Shown here: in pieces, positions 24,167 to 35,908 of the stretch
Numbering within the stretch: position 1 is the first letter of the stretch
Layout: the number at the start of each line of letters is the position of its first letter
From: Bombyx mori
Lineage: Eukaryota; Arthropoda; Insecta; Lepidoptera; Bombycidae
Reading direction: 5' to 3'
DNA: 64,000 nt
Assembly: GCF_030269925.1 (NCBI RefSeq)
Contig: NC_085130.1
Location: 3,236,501-3,300,500, forward strand
Notes under the pieces: model-generated
Seen by the model: the letters and a program-made list of their open reading frames with translations, nothing else
What the model was told of the DNA's origin: nothing
Database searches by the model: none
Made by a program: the position numbers and the translations under genes

Positions 24167-24519
24167 TTCCATCATAAAAAAGAAAGAGATAGCTCGAACA
24201 GTGCGACGAGTGAAAGAGAGGGGTGCACGAGGAATGTGCAAGTCATACAAATAATATTTAATCCTGTAATGACACGTCAATCATGAGGTATCGAGATGAG
24301 CCGATATATTTTACACCTGCTCAGGGTACAGGCATGGTGGAAAATACCCGGAAATTGGTTAAAATGATAACCGGTTTTTTTAAGTCATTTTTCACTAAGG
24401 CTCGAGAAACAAGTCAGTGACTGATTCCCTCAATAAATAAGTAAATAGCTGTGAACAAATCATGCACTATCGGACGGAAGATCAGAGAATAGGAAAGGAA
24501 ATCATGTCTTAATTTAATA

Positions 24520-24771
24520 TGGCTGCAGTATGTTCATCCACACACACTTTACAATGTACCATCCGGCTATGGAATGAGCTCCCCTCCACGGTGTTTCCCG
24601 AGCGCTATGACATCTCCTTCTTTAAAAGAGGCTTGTGGAGAGTATTAAGCGGTAGGCCTCGGCTTGGCTCTGCCCCTGGCATTGCTGAAGTCCATGGGCG
24701 ACGGTAACCACTCACCATCAGGTGGGGCCGTATGCTCGTCTGCCTACAAGGGCAATAAAAAAAAAAAATGT
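24520..24771 (+). mobile_element. LINE 3' end with ORF remnant
   Basis: Encodes TIRLWNELPSTVFPERYDIS, FFKRGLWRVLSGR, the C-terminus of a jockey/CR1-like reverse transcriptase ORF, then the 3' UTR TGAAGTCCATGGGCG to GGGCAATAAAAAA. It shows which family the many short tails belong to. Confidence 0.82.
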
Positions 24772-24811
24772 AAGTATGTACTTATGTATGTACTTTACAA
24801 TGTTTGAAGTC

Positions 24812-25222
24812 GTCGTGGCCCAAATGATAAGGCGTCCGGTGTATTCATATCTAGCGATGTACCGGTGTTCGAATCCCGCAGGCGGGTACCAATTTTTCTA
24901 ATGAAATACGTACTTACCAATCGTTCACGATTGACTTCCACGGTGAAGGAATAACATCGTGTAATAAAAATCAAACCGTAATTACTGGTGGTAGGATTTC
25001 TTGTGAGTCCGCACGGGTATCACCGCCTTGCCTATTTCTGCCGTGAAGCAGTAACGCGTTTTGGTTTGAAGGGTGGAGCAGCCGTTGTAACTATACGTAA
25101 GACCTTAGAACTTATTACTCAAGGTGGGTGGCGCATTTACGTTGTAGATGTCTATGGGCTGCAGTAACCACTTAACACCAGGTGGGCTGTGAGCTCGTCC
25201 ACCCATCTAAGCAATAAAATAA
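24812..25222 (+). mobile_element. Chimeric SINE: tRNA-like head plus CAATAAA tail
   Basis: GTCGTGGCCCAAATGATAAG, GTGTTCGAATCCCGCAGGCG, AATAACATCGTGTAATAAAA, then GGTGGTAGGATT to AAGCAATAAAATAAATAAAA. Confidence 0.85.
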
Positions 25223-26035
25223 ATAAAAATGTAAGTTAGATGAATGACCACAGTATTTAATGCAGGTTCATATTATGATTCCCATATGATAGTTACATAT
25301 AATTATTATCCAACATTTCTATTATTATTTTTTAAGTTATTTCTTATACGAACGAGCTAACGGATGTCTGATGTTAAGTGTTAAGGAACATATAGACATC
25401 AACGACGATTAGGCCAAAAAAAATTATAAGTTTTGGACACCCTGTATATGATGTGCAATTTCGAATTTTAGACTAAGATCGGTAAAGAGGAGCAAAGCTC
25501 GTTTCACGAGCACAAAAAGCTCACAACTAAAACGCGAAACAGCAAGACCGTATCTGAAGTACTAGAAAAGCCGGGAGCTTTGCAACTTCGTAAGTAGCTT
25601 TAGTGGGATAAACCGGCTTACTATTTGAACACAAGTTCCAGATCTCGGTGCTAGGTTGAGACTTGAACTTTTTCCAAGCTCGAAAATCTCTAAAAATAGC
25701 CCCCCGAAACACTTACTTGGTTAAGGAACATCTATACTTTATATATAAATCTACAGTGATTTTTACGGATGTTCCATTATAACTACTGAACCATGCATCC
25801 GATTGACTTGAAACTTGGTATCCATGTAGAAAATGCACGTACTTAATGGATAAGCTAATATTTATATGAGCGTTGGACTCCCAACACCAGTTGCGGGTGC
25901 GTTAATGATGAGAATCTTTGTGGGGGTGAGAAATAATAATGTCAATTTTAAACGCCCAGCGAAGCGGATGGGTACAGCTAGTATTTACTAATACTATAGT
26001 GAAACCACTTAAATGGCAATATTTAAGGCTAAAAG

Positions 26036-26203
26036 ATCTCGTGGCCGCAATCCAATGTGCTGGTCCGACCAAATCCGCACCAATCTGGATACCGCAGTCT
26101 ACGGTGCCATACGCATCGCCAAAAACAGAGGAAGATGGCGAAACATCATGCAGAGAAAGATAATGGGAGGAAATGGTCACGAACCTCAGACATGAGAAAT
26201 GCG
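26036..26203 (+). pseudogene. LINE C-terminal ORF fragment
   Basis: Plus frame reads RSRGRNPMCWSDQIRTNLD, then NRGRWRNIMQRKI and GHEPQT before a stop. It matches the fragment at 57728-57915 (RWIDQIRSTLD ... RGKRRGMIRNKL ... GHDPQY). Same LINE family C-terminus. Confidence 0.7.
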
Positions 26204-26737
26204 ACTTAGGGTGGAGGAGCCTAACCGATATTAACCCATTAAACAAAACGACCATACTGGCTAGATGCAGAGATCCGGTCTACTTTCCTCAATCAATAAC
26301 GGATTCCAGTTTGAAGGGTGAATCTTCGAACTCACATTTCAAATTAAATAGCGCTGTAATATCTACTGATTCTGGTACCCGCTTCGCAGCAGATGAGACG
26401 CGAACTAGTTCACCCATGAGGTGATTGACAAAAAAAAAGCGACACTAATATTATTATTTTATTTAACACTCATACGAATACAATCGATGACACAATTAAA
26501 ACTTCAGTACTATTATTCTATCCGACTTTAAGAATACAGTTTTTGTGGTCACGTATGACTCTCCAAGGACGAATCATCACCAATCAAATAATGCTATTGA
26601 AAGAAAAAGCATAAAAAAAACTTACGATTCACGTCTATTGATATATTCTCCGAGACGGGTGATATTAGGGGATCAGTTACTGCCTGTAAAGATAAAAGAT
26701 ATTTTTATTATTATTATCAAATATTATTCATGATTTA

Positions 26738-26975
26738 CTGGTGGTAGGACGTCTTGTGAGTTCGCACGGGTAGGTACAACCACCTTGCTTATTTCTGCCG
26801 TTAAGAAATAATGCGTTTCGGTTCGAAGGATGGGGCAGCCATTTTACTTTAAAAACGGAGACATTAGAATTCATATCTCAAGGCATTTACGTTGTAGATG
26901 TCTATGGGCTCCGGTAACCACTTAACACCAGGTGGGCCAGGAGCTCGGCCACCCATTAAGCAATAAAAAAATTAA
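26738..26975 (+). mobile_element. CAATAAA-type short repeat
   Basis: GGTGGTAGGACGTCTTGTGA to AAGCAATAAAAAAATT; a minus partial copy lies at 27060-27185. Confidence 0.8.
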
Positions 26976-27294
26976 TGATATAAATTGTCAACGATCCAGC
27001 CGAGTAGTGTGAATTTTTTGGTTTTTTATTAGTGGAAGTGGACAATAACAATGACATTAATATCGCCGTACACTTTGAGACATGAGTTAAGTCTCAGTTT
27101 TCTAGAGTAATGGCTGCTCCATCCTTCAAACCGAAACGCATTACTGCTTCATGGTGAAAATAGGCAGGGCGGTGGTACCTACTATTGCCTGCTGGCTATA
27201 GGTAGACCACCTTCATAAAGAAACGCCCAGAAGACCTATTCATTCGCAAATAAAAACCTAAAACTGGAGTAGAAATCATCCATACTACTTGGAG

Positions 27295-27530
27295 CCATTG
27301 CGTTCATCCACAGTGTGCTTCCAGAGATCTTTTTTGCCACGTACCATCCGGCTTTGGAATGAGCTCCCCTCTACGATGTTTCCAGAGTGCTATGATAAGT
27401 CTTTCTTCAAACGAGGCTTGTGGAGAGTACTTAACGGTAGGCAGGCAGGTTGGCTTTGCCCCTGTCCTTACTGACTTCCATAGGTGACGGTAGCCACCAT
27501 CACCGTCTGCCTACAAGTGCAATTAAAAAA
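27295..27530 (+). mobile_element. LINE 3' end with ORF remnant, next to exon e
   Basis: RTIRLWNELPSTMFPECYDK then FFKRGLWRVLNGR, then the 3' UTR and a short tail AATTAAAAAA. It ends five bases from the donor of exon e and lies antisense to the host gene. Confidence 0.82.
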
Positions 27531-27537
27531 TATTTAC

Positions 27538-27659
27538 CTGACACATGACGTCGGTGCCGTAGTCCGACCTTTGAACCCTGAAGGAGACAGTAGCTCTCGC
27601 TTCGGAGTTCGCGAGGAGTGCGTGCGCTTTCCACCACGAGACTCGTGCAATCGGTCGAC
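27538..27659 (-). CDS. Sidestep-like gene, exon e: second half of Ig2
   Basis: Acceptor TTTTTTCGACACAG ends at 27660; donor TGTCAG|GTAAAT begins at 27537. Two bases close the glycine codon from exon d, then 40 codons, ending in phase 0. The reading is RPIARVSWWKAHALLANSEA, then a stretch ending SDYGTDVMCQ. It has the core tryptophan in VSWW and the F-strand cysteine in VMC. The D strand is short. A LINE 3' tail (27300-27530) ends five bases from the GT. The remaining A'..G-strand residues of Ig2, expected after MCQ, must be in a further exon that I could place only tentatively at 16358-16395. Confidence 0.85.
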
Positions 27660-27698
27660 CTGTGTCGAAAAAATGATGAAGTTTATTGGTCAATGAAC

Positions 27699-27932
27699 TC
27701 TTTTGCTTAGATGGGTAGACGAGCTCACAGCCCATCTAGTGTTAAGTGGTTACTGGAGACATCTACAACGTAAATGCGCCACACACCTTGAGATATAAGT
27801 TCTTAAGTTTCAGTATAGTTACAACGGCTACCCCACCCTTCAAACCGAAACGCATTACTGCTTCACGGCGGAAATAGGCGGGGTGGTGGTACCTACCCGT
27901 GCGGACTCACAAGAGGTCCTACCACCAGTAGA
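27699..27932 (-). mobile_element. CAATAAA-type short repeat near exon e acceptor
   Basis: Minus copy whose tail begins about 40 bp before the exon e acceptor; no long poly(A). Confidence 0.8.
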
Positions 27933-28044
27933 CTCTCCATAGAACACTTCAATTTATGTATAGTATAGTAGTATAGTATTTACGGATAGTCAGCCGTCAG
28001 CCAATAGTCAGTCAGTTCAATTTGAGTCAAACTTGTGTCAATTC

Positions 28045-28215
28045 GTTCATCATCATTCTCCTGCCCTTTTCCTAGCCACCTGGAGTTGACGCAACATGTC
28101 TTCCCCTTCCATACTCCTCTATCATATACAATTTCTTCGCTCACTCCCCTCTTACACATATCGTCCTACACGCAATCCATCCTTTTCTTCTTAGGTCTAC
28201 CTCTTCCTCTAATGA
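28045..28215 (-). pseudogene. LINE C-terminal fragment (WYGHVMRR type)
   Basis: Minus-strand copy of the same family: the plus strand shows TCCTAGCCACCTGGAGTTGAC, TCTATCATATACAATTTCTTC and AGGTCTACCTCTTCCTCT, complements of the 41149 copy. Confidence 0.72.
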
Positions 28216-28479
28216 GTTAATTCGTTATAATAGAGATATAAATCGTCCAGTCATCTAAGGACATCTTAGCTTAGATTAGATTAGTGTACGAGATCACAGT
28301 CCACCTGATGTTAAGAGGTTACAGGAACCCACCGAGGAAATGCCGTCACAACCCACCTTCACACCATCAAGCATTACTGCTTCGCGGCAGAAACAGACAG
28401 GGTGAAAAAAATATACAATAATAATAAAAAACAATTACATAGTAACAAATATGGTATAAAAAAAAAATACAATACTAGC

Positions 28480-30310
28480 TGACCCGGCAGACTTGCCTCA
28501 ATCTATAAATAAAAGACCTAAACTTTTGTATAAAAATAAACTTAAAACAAACAAAAGGAATCTGTCCGACAGGGGGGGGGGGGGCATCAAAGGAAAAACA
28601 AAATTGTTATTTTTATTTAATCCCTTGGATTTTCATATTTATCTACCTTTTAAACCTTCTCTGGACTTCCGCAAATAATTCAAGACCAAAATTAGCCAAA
28701 TCGGTCCAGCCGTTCTCGAGTTTTAGCGAGACTAACGAACAGCAATTCATTTTTATATATATGTATATATAACAATATAAAAAATGTGAGCCGTCACGGG
28801 ACGCCTGCCAGATGTAAAACATCGACATTATTTTGTAAAAGTAATATGCAGAAAAGAACAGATTGTGATAGGAACTAAATATGTCATAATGATAAAATAA
28901 AATATTAGGAAAAAATAATTTGTTTTCAAGTAAAACACAGGTTATGTGTACTGTAGTAAACAACACTGTATACACTACGGAGTATACACTATAGGTATCC
29001 GAGCTCAGCGAGAGAGATGGCTTAACGCCGGATCGAGTGGGAGAGAATCGCACAGTCGATTGCGCATGGCGACGCGTCGCCACGGCATGCGTCGCCACGC
29101 CAGAAATCGGTTTTACGTGCGGCTATAGATGTTTCACATCAACAATATTTGGGAGTTACGAAAAAAAAAAGATATTAAATCCGGTATTCATATATGTTTC
29201 GTGTATCGCTTCTCATAATAACAACAACAACAACATTTACAAATTACATTACATAAAAAAATATACACGAAACGGACAACGTTGAACGCGAGAATTAATT
29301 AAATGAAAACAAATCAAATATTCTCACTAAAGCGATGTAAAACGTCCAACGTAAATACCGCGAACCGAAAATGGCGTTTTATACAATATCTAGTACAGCG
29401 GCGAGGAGCTGATGCGAACAAAACACGAAAAAAAAGTGTAAAACAAAAGCTCGACCGGCGTCGACCCTTGTCAAGTGAAGCCGCCGTCCGCGGCCCAAGT
29501 CATAAGCGACGGGAGTTTCCAAACTTATATATATAGTCGCTTTTGCACGCGACTTCGTCCGCGTTCACGTAATATATAATGCTTTATTTTAGAACAAATT
29601 TGGTCAGCATAAAATGCGTTATAGTGAGCTAACCTTAACATATAGACAGACATATGCTGTCGCGGACCTTTTTTTAGATCTTTTAAAGGGGAACAATTCT
29701 ATCATACATTCTTTTAGCGAAAGTTTAATCGTTTCTGCAGCACACGCAGCGGAAGCTCTCAAAAGGGATTAAAACCCCGATTTTGAAACATTCTTTATTT
29801 GGGCTCCCCTTGCATTGTTCTTAGCGTGATGTTATATAGCCTATAGCCTTCCTCGATAAATGGGCTATCTAACACTGAAAGAATTTTTCAATTCGGACCA
29901 GTTCCTGAGATTAGCGCGTTCAAACAAACAAACTCTTCGGCTTTACAATATTAGTATAGATATCGGGGTAAACGACTTATTAAAGCCGCTTTCAGAATAC
30001 GCTATAATATAATAGCATATAGTATATAGCTCATAGCACAACAATATCACATACCATACATTGTTATGGAGACGTTCACACTGTACTGTACTATATATTA
30101 TTGGCTAAGTATAGACTGCTATACTATCTGGCTTCTGGCACTATAGTAAAGCATAGTAAGCAGCTTAAGACATTGTTTTGATTGTTGTTTAAATGATAAA
30201 ATGTTGTTTTGATAAATATCCAAAAAATTTAGGGTACACGCCGTAACGCTAGAGTATAAAATGACGGTACGTGAACAGAGTCGTCTCAGTCAGTCGGTCA
30301 GTTGGAATGA
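28480..30310. other. Decayed repeats before the jockey-like LINE
   Basis: Contains CTGACCCGGCAGACTTGCCT (28480), a 13-base G run at 28570, a GC-rich patch at 29060-29100 and CGCACGCGACTTCGTCC-like sequence (29535), phrases usual in moth repeats. No gene seen. Confidence 0.5.
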
Positions 30311-32128
30311 AACTATCGCTTTACCCGGTCGTTATGGAAATTATTTGTTGAGAATGAGAATATCATTAATAGGGAGACTGGGAATGTCAGAAACAGCAAT
30401 GCTGATTTAACTTTAAAAATCAATAATCGAATAATAACTTCTCATCAAGAAGTGGCCAGTGCCTTTGAGCACTACTTTGCTGATATCCCAGCTTCTACCA
30501 CAAAATCTTTAATTTCATCTCCTACCGCCGCCGAATCATTACTGCAAAATCATATCGATAAATGCAGTGTTAACTTTAAGTTCACAAATATTGATATAAA
30601 GGACATAATTGATAATTTCAAGCTCATTAATATTAAGAAAACTGGTGATTTATGGGGAATTTCAATTAATGTTATAAAATCCATTATTGATATAGTTGCA
30701 CCTTACCTTGCTACAATATTTAATGACTGTATTGATGGTGGTGTGTTTCCTGATCTAATGAAATATAGTAAAATAATACCTTTATTTAAATCTGGTAGTA
30801 CTTTTGACCCCTCTAACTTTAGGCCCATTTCAGTACTACCTACATTGAGTAAAATTTTTGAAAAAATTATTCTGCAACAACTTTTGAACCACTTCAATTC
30901 CAATAACCTGCTTCATAACAAACAATATGGATTCACTAGAGGTCGGTCAACTATTGATGCAGGTGTAGATCTCATTAAAAATATTTTTCAGGCTTGGGAA
31001 GAGTCGCATAATGCCCTTGGGGTTTTCTGCGACTTATCTAAAGCTTTTGATTGTGTTGAGCATAATACATTGTTGAGGAAATTACACCATTATGGTATTA
31101 GGGGCGTTTCATTAGAACTTATTAAATCTTATTTATCCGGAAGAATCCAAAAGGTAGACGTTAAAGGAACGAGATCTTCCGGTGTCTTACTTAATATGGG
31201 TGTTCCTCAGGGTTCCATATTGGGTCCCTTCCTATTTCTTGTATATATCAATGATTTACCTAAGTTTATTGAAACCCGTCACGAGGTCGTATTATTCGCT
31301 GATGATACATCATTATTGTTTAAAATTAAACGACATTTGGAAGATTATGACGATGAGAATGAGGCTATCTCGCGCGTGGTACATTGGTTTAGTGTTAATA
31401 ATCTGTTATTAAATAACAAAAAAACAAAATGTATAAAATTTACCACACCTAATGTTAGACAAGTAGACACTAATATTACTGTAAGTGGAGAGACACTGGA
31501 GCTTGTGGATTCGACAGTTTTTCTTGGTATAACAGTTGATTCCAAGCTGCAGTGGGGTCCTCACATATGCAAGTTAGCGAGTAGGCTTAGTTCTGCAGCG
31601 TTTGCGGTAAAAAAAAAACGAATGTATACTAATGAAGATACGGCACGCCTGGTTTATTTTAGTTATTTTCATAGTGTTATGTCCTATGGCATTTTGCTAT
31701 GGGGCAATGCTGCCGATGTCGAAACGATTTTCATCCTGCAGAAGAGGGCTATTCGTGCTATTTATAATATGCACCCGAGGGAATCCTTGAGGGACAAGTT
31801 TAAGGAAATCAAAATTCTAACTTTAGCGTTCCAATACATTTTTGAAAATTTATTGTACGTGCGTAAAAACATTGAAGAATTCCCCAGAGTCTGCGATTTG
31901 CACAATGTGAACACTAGGAACAAACATAGGCTTGCGTTGCCGGCGGCTCGAATTAAGAAAATAAGCAACTCTTTTAGGGGGCTGGGTGTACAGCTTTTCA
32001 ACAAGATCCCACTAAACGTTCAACTACTACCTGTTCATAGATTTAAGAAAACTGTTAAGGAACGTTTGTGCAACAAGGCATATTATAAAGTTAAGGATTA
32101 TTTACTAGATGGCACTACGTGGGAATGA
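30311..32128 (+). CDS. Jockey-like LINE reverse transcriptase, 5'-truncated
   Basis: Reverse transcriptase of a non-LTR retrotransposon; copies its RNA at the target. The frame is open from 30311 and the recognisable part begins near 30340; there is no good ATG, since 30452 is GTG. Motifs in order: GVFPDLMKYSKIIPLFKSG, the NFRPISVLPTLSKIFEK block, QYGFTRGRSTIDA, CDLSKAFDCVEH, NMGVPQGSILGPFLFLVYIN, and the catalytic FADDTSLLF. The end reads CNKAYYKVKDYLLD, a common jockey/CR1-type C-terminus. The endonuclease domain and first ORF are absent, as in a typical 5'-truncated copy. No stop or frameshift in the remaining 1.8 kb, so it is recent. It lies against the host gene in the intron between exons d and e. 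Confidence 0.88.
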   Translation, partial: NYRFTRSLWKLFVENENIINRETGNVRNSNADLTLKINNRIITSHQEVASAFEHYFADIPASTTKSLISSPTAAESLLQNHIDKCSVNFKFTNIDIKDIIDNFKLINIKKTGDLWGISINVIKSIIDIVAPYLATIFNDCIDGGVFPDLMKYSKIIPLFKSGSTFDPSNFRPISVLPTLSKIFEKIILQQLLNHFNSNNLLHNKQYGFTRGRSTIDAGVDLIKNIFQAWEESHNALGVFCDLSKAFDCVEHNTLLRKLHHYGIRGVSLELIKSYLSGRIQKVDVKGTRSSGVLLNMGVPQGSILGPFLFLVYINDLPKFIETRHEVVLFADDTSLLFKIKRHLEDYDDENEAISRVVHWFSVNNLLLNNKKTKCIKFTTPNVRQVDTNITVSGETLELVDSTVFLGITVDSKLQWGPHICKLASRLSSAAFAVKKKRMYTNEDTARLVYFSYFHSVMSYGILLWGNAADVETIFILQKRAIRAIYNMHPRESLRDKFKEIKILTLAFQYIFENLLYVRKNIEEFPRVCDLHNVNTRNKHRLALPAARIKKISNSFRGLGVQLFNKIPLNVQLLPVHRFKKTVKERLCNKAYYKVKDYLLDGTTWE

Positions 32129-32430
32129 GGCGCTCGCTCCTGGCCTTTTCATTTTTCATTATTATTATTATTTTTTTAATTGTATTTTTTTGACTTGTTT
32201 TTTCTTTTATTGTGAATATTTCTATTTATTTAAAAAAAAGAAAATATTTGAGAAAAAACAAAAAAAAAAAGCCCGCTGAGTTTGTTTCGCCGGTTCTTCT
32301 TAGGACTGTGGTTTTTTTTGGAACCGGTGGTAGAGTTAACATTGTTATTTGTATTTTGACATTCAACAAGTGTGTCATACTGACATCTAAGTTGAAATAA
32401 ATGATTTTGAATTTAAATTTGAATTTGAGA
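30311..32430 (+). mobile_element. 5'-truncated jockey-like LINE with 3' UTR
   Basis: Covers the reverse transcriptase and a 3' UTR of about 300 bp. The tail is not poly(A) but short repeats of TTGAATTTAAATTTGAA type near 32404-32430. The 5' border is uncertain, about 30300-30340. Confidence 0.75.
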
Positions 32431-33076
32431 ATGAATCAAAATTTTTTATTTATTTACTTTTATTGCAATAAGCGGAGTTCTAGCGAATACGAATAATGAC
32501 GGAAATGCCACTCAGCCATCCCTGGCGCCGTCATATATAATATCACACCATTAGAATTGAAGTGGCATGATATAGCCTTTTTAGGCTATCAGCATAGGTA
32601 GGAAAAAAAAAATTGTCAACCCGCCTCAGCTCATGCCTTAAATAAATCACAGCATTCGCGAGAATTCGACATTTTCGCCCAAATACAGACGCGAGAGGGT
32701 AGAAACTCTATGACGCATGATAGGGGTTAAACAAGGAATCGACCCCGGGACCTGATTAAACGAGAGCGCCGACAGCAGCCACACACAATGCGTAATTAAT
32801 TTTCTATATATGGTCTTTGTTGGGAATTCTTTTCCTTCATTGTATTGTGTTTTACTTATGTAATTCACTTATTTTTTTATTTTTTTTTAAAGAGTGAGTT
32901 TTGTGTACGCAGCGAGAAACTTTGGGGTGGTTTTGGGATCGTATTTAAAATTTAATTATTCGAAACTGCTTTTTATTGACTTCGTAATTCGACGAGCGTG
33001 AGACTAGAACCCGATGTAAGCTCCTGTGTGCTTTTGTTTTGACTAGCTTTCGATCTGTGGACGAGCTCTCACATCA

Positions 33077-33241
33077 GCGTGCTTTGTGCGAGTTTTTTAA
33101 CTTTCTCGATAGCGTAAAAGTTAACTCAAATTTGTGTGGAGTCTGCCTACGTTTGCCGCTAGGGGCGCTGTTCCAACTGCTTATAAATTTGAGTTAACTT
33201 TTACGCTATCGAGAACGTTAGAAAACTCGCACTAAGCACAC
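33077..33241. repeat. Hairpin element with 57-bp arms
   Basis: Left arm 33077-33133 and right arm 33185-33241 are near-perfect inverted copies (TCTCGATAGCGTAAAAGTTA core) around a 51-nt loop with CGCTAGGGGCGCTG. Confidence 0.85.
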
Positions 33242-33474
33242 CGCACGCCCTTGTTTGAGGGGCATTGTGGAGACCTTCCGTTTCGGATGGTACGTAAAAC
33301 AAGATTGGGTAACGCATAGAGACTGAAGGTGTCCGTAGTTCATTACGACTCGACTGTAATAATAACATTGTCAATGCCCACGATCGAGGATCAATGGGAG
33401 GGTATAATAAAGGTGATGCCTGTGGTGTCCATCCACCGGTTTGAAGATAGGGGGGTTATTTTAAAACAACTTAC

Positions 33475-33588
33475 CTCCAACGGCTATACAAGTGAGATTG
33501 ACCTCTGTTCCCTCGTCATAAGGTCCGACAACTCCTCCGTTTACCTCGTTCCCTTCATGGTTCAGAACTATAAGTCGCTCTGGTGGAA
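33475..33588 (-). CDS. Sidestep-like gene, exon d: first half of Ig2
   Basis: Acceptor TCTCAACAG ends at 33589, donor GGAG|GTAAGT begins at 33474. Two bases complete an isoleucine codon from exon c; 37 codons follow and one G remains. Translation begins PPERLIVLNHEGNEVNGG, then VVGPYDEGTEVNLTCIAVGG. PP at the domain border, the GPY-EGT block and NLTC (B-strand cysteine) are typical for Ig2 of the family. A 57-bp-arm hairpin element sits about 230 bp further into the following intron at 33077-33241. Confidence 0.88.
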
Positions 33589-33664
33589 CTGTTGAGAGAT
33601 TGGATTTAAAATATAGAAACTTTTTTTTTGTCAGACGAAGGGTATATTAACTTATAGAACTTAC

Positions 33665-33750
33665 TTAGAACAGTTAGGTTTAGTCTTGTATTTTTCGTTG
33701 GTGATTTAATGAAGTCCACTCTGCATCTATATTGACCGCTGTCTTCTGGT
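33665..33750 (-). CDS. Sidestep-like gene, exon c: end of Ig1
   Basis: Acceptor TTTTTTTAACAG ends at 33751, donor CTAA|GTAAGT begins at 33664. The first base closes an arginine codon with the AG of exon b, 28 codons follow and one base remains. The translation [18 protein letters not shown] carries the F-strand cysteine in a D-x-G-x-Y-x-C motif, then NLTVL closes the G strand. CRVDF followed by a short SPT turn is typical of Sidestep Ig1. A 76-bp intron separates it from exon d, the only short intron in the gene. Confidence 0.88.
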
Positions 33751-33875
33751 CTGTTAAAAAAAACAAAAAATAGACCTTAAAGCAACGCGTTAGAGTTGAT
33801 TATCATTGTATATGACTAGTGAAACGGTTACAGACAAGTTTCCAAACGTTGATTTTGATTTGTAGACAGATTTTT

Positions 33876-34050
33876 TTATTATTTTTTTATTGCTTAGATA
33901 GATGGGCGAACTCACAGCCCACCTGGTGTTAAGTGGTTACTGGAGCCCATAGACATCTACAACGTAAATGCGCCACCCACCTCGAGTTATAAGTTCTAAG
34001 ATCTCAGTATAGTTACAACGGCTACCCCACCCTTCGAACCGAAACGCTAA
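33876..34050 (-). mobile_element. CAATAAA-type short repeat, truncated
   Basis: Minus copy breaking off in AACCGAAACGC; a Bm1 fragment follows. Confidence 0.78.
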
Positions 34051-34074
34051 CGCATATTCTTCTTTCGTTGTGTT

Positions 34075-34345
34075 TTTCAGCGATCACCGTTCTCGTCGAA
34101 GGGTTCCACGTAAATTCTAGCTCATAGACACAATCCACTGTGCTTCTCAGTGGGTCGCGATTCCGATTCGGTAGTAGATCAGCGTAGCATTGCTCTTGCT
34201 AGGGCCAGTATTAGCAACATCTCCGGTTTGAGCCCTGAAAGCTCACCTACAGGCTAGGGTAAAGCTGATATAGCCTCTCAAGGCGAGGGCCAGTGTTAGC
34301 AAATCCTCCCAGTTTAAGCCCCGTGAATTCACCTACCGACTAGAT
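34075..34345 (-). mobile_element. Bm1-type SINE and overlapping second fragment
   Basis: Bm1 body to AGCCTCTCAAGGC at 34285, directly followed by a second piece of the same repeat (GAGGGCCAGTGTTAGCAAAT). Two copies or a local duplication. Confidence 0.72.
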
Positions 34346-34784
34346 CGACTATCTGTTTGTGTGGGTCCGATTCTGAGAAACGCTAAAATTTGTCGGGACC
34401 TCTTTTCACCTCATCGAGAACCCTAAAACCAATTACAAAGTTCATCCGAACATACAACGGGTTAATAAAAACGTTGTTAAGACACATTAATCACATTTAC
34501 CGACTTGTTTCAAAAGCATCAATCGTAATTTGACCCCCATTTGTCATGCTCCTTTTATATTATTCAATCGGTTGTCTTCTATTTCGACAACAACAAAGGA
34601 TTGGTAAGACGATATTTTCAACGAATCGCTTCTGATTTATCGTTAACAACAAATTGATTTAGAATTATATTCGTTTTACTAAACTCGACCTAGATAACGG
34701 GCTTTTGAAGCGAAAAACTTAGTACATGCGATCTCAACTCCATTAAAAAAGACTTCCACGATGAAATATTAGCGTAATTTTTTA

Positions 34785-35228
34785 TTTTTATTGCTTAGCT
34801 GTGTGGACGAGCTCACAGCCCACCTGATGTTAAGTGGTTACTGGAGCCCATAGACATCTACAACGTAAATGCGTCACACACCTTGAGATATAGTTCTAAG
34901 GTCTCAGTCAGAGTCTCACTCAGTCACAACGGCTGCCCCACCCTTCAAACCGAAACGCATTACTGCTTCACGTCAGAAATAGGCGGGGCGGTGGTACCTA
35001 CCCGTGCGGACTCACAAGAGGTCCTACCACCAGTAATTACGCAAATTATAATTTTGCGGGTTTCATTTTTATTACACGATGTTATTCCTTCACCGTGGAA
35101 GTCAATCGTGAACATTTGTTGAGTACGTATTTCATTAGAAAAATTGGTACCCGCCTGCGGGATTCGAACACCGGTGCATCGCTTCAACACGAATGCACCG
35201 GACGTCTTATCCGTTAGGCCACGACGAC
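34785..35228 (-). mobile_element. Chimeric SINE: tRNA-like head plus CAATAAA tail
   Basis: Full copy on minus; head at 35228 (GTCGTCGTGGCCTAACGGAT), tail at 34785. Close to the 17370 copy. Confidence 0.85.
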
Positions 35229-35449
35229 TTCATATGTAATTCGACTTGTATGTTTGTAACTGACTTCTATAGATGCGATTTTGACCCAATTTAAACGGCC
35301 AGATTTCATTCAAACTTTGTAGATTTATCGAGGACCGATGACAATACACTAATTTGATAAGATTATTCCATTATTCAATTTGCAAAATAACATCTTTGCC
35401 AATTTATATAATTTTTATCTATAGTCGATAAGGCAGGAATTGATGTTAA

Positions 35450-35765
35450 AGTACTTAATAGTTTTAAAAATACGCTTTTATAGAAAATTTAACTAAAAAA
35501 TGAAAGATAAAAAATAGTTTAAAAAACAAAAAAACACGCTTTATATAAAATTCAACTAAATAATAGAAAATAAGTTTAAATTGAAAATAGTGTAAAACAT
35601 ATTTTATTGTAAAAAAAGCGTGGGGTGTTTTTTAAGATGTTAATGAAATAATAATTCTTTTACTCATATCTTTCAGAAAAATATTTATAGCTAATAACAC
35701 CATGCACTTTTCTATTTTTTAGTTGAATTTTATATAAAGCGTGTTTTTTAAATTTTTTATCTATT
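35450..35765 (+). repeat. AT-rich GCG-TATT repeat family
   Basis: AAAATACGCTTTTATAGAAA twice and inverted pieces near 35720 (AGTTGAATTTTATATAAAGC). Confidence 0.68.
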
Positions 35766-35789
35766 ATTTATTGTAAGCAAACACGAGCT

Positions 35790-35908
35790 ATTTTTTTTTT
35801 TTATTGCCTTCGTAGGCAGGCGGGCATACGGCCCACCTGATGGTAAGTGGTTACCGTCGCCCATGGACTCCAGCAATGCCAGGGGCAGAGCCAAGCCGCT
35901 GCCTACCA
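35790..35908 (-). mobile_element. LINE 3' tail
   Basis: TTTTTTTTTATTGCCTTCGT to AGAGCCAAGCCGCTGCCTAC. Confidence 0.82.
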
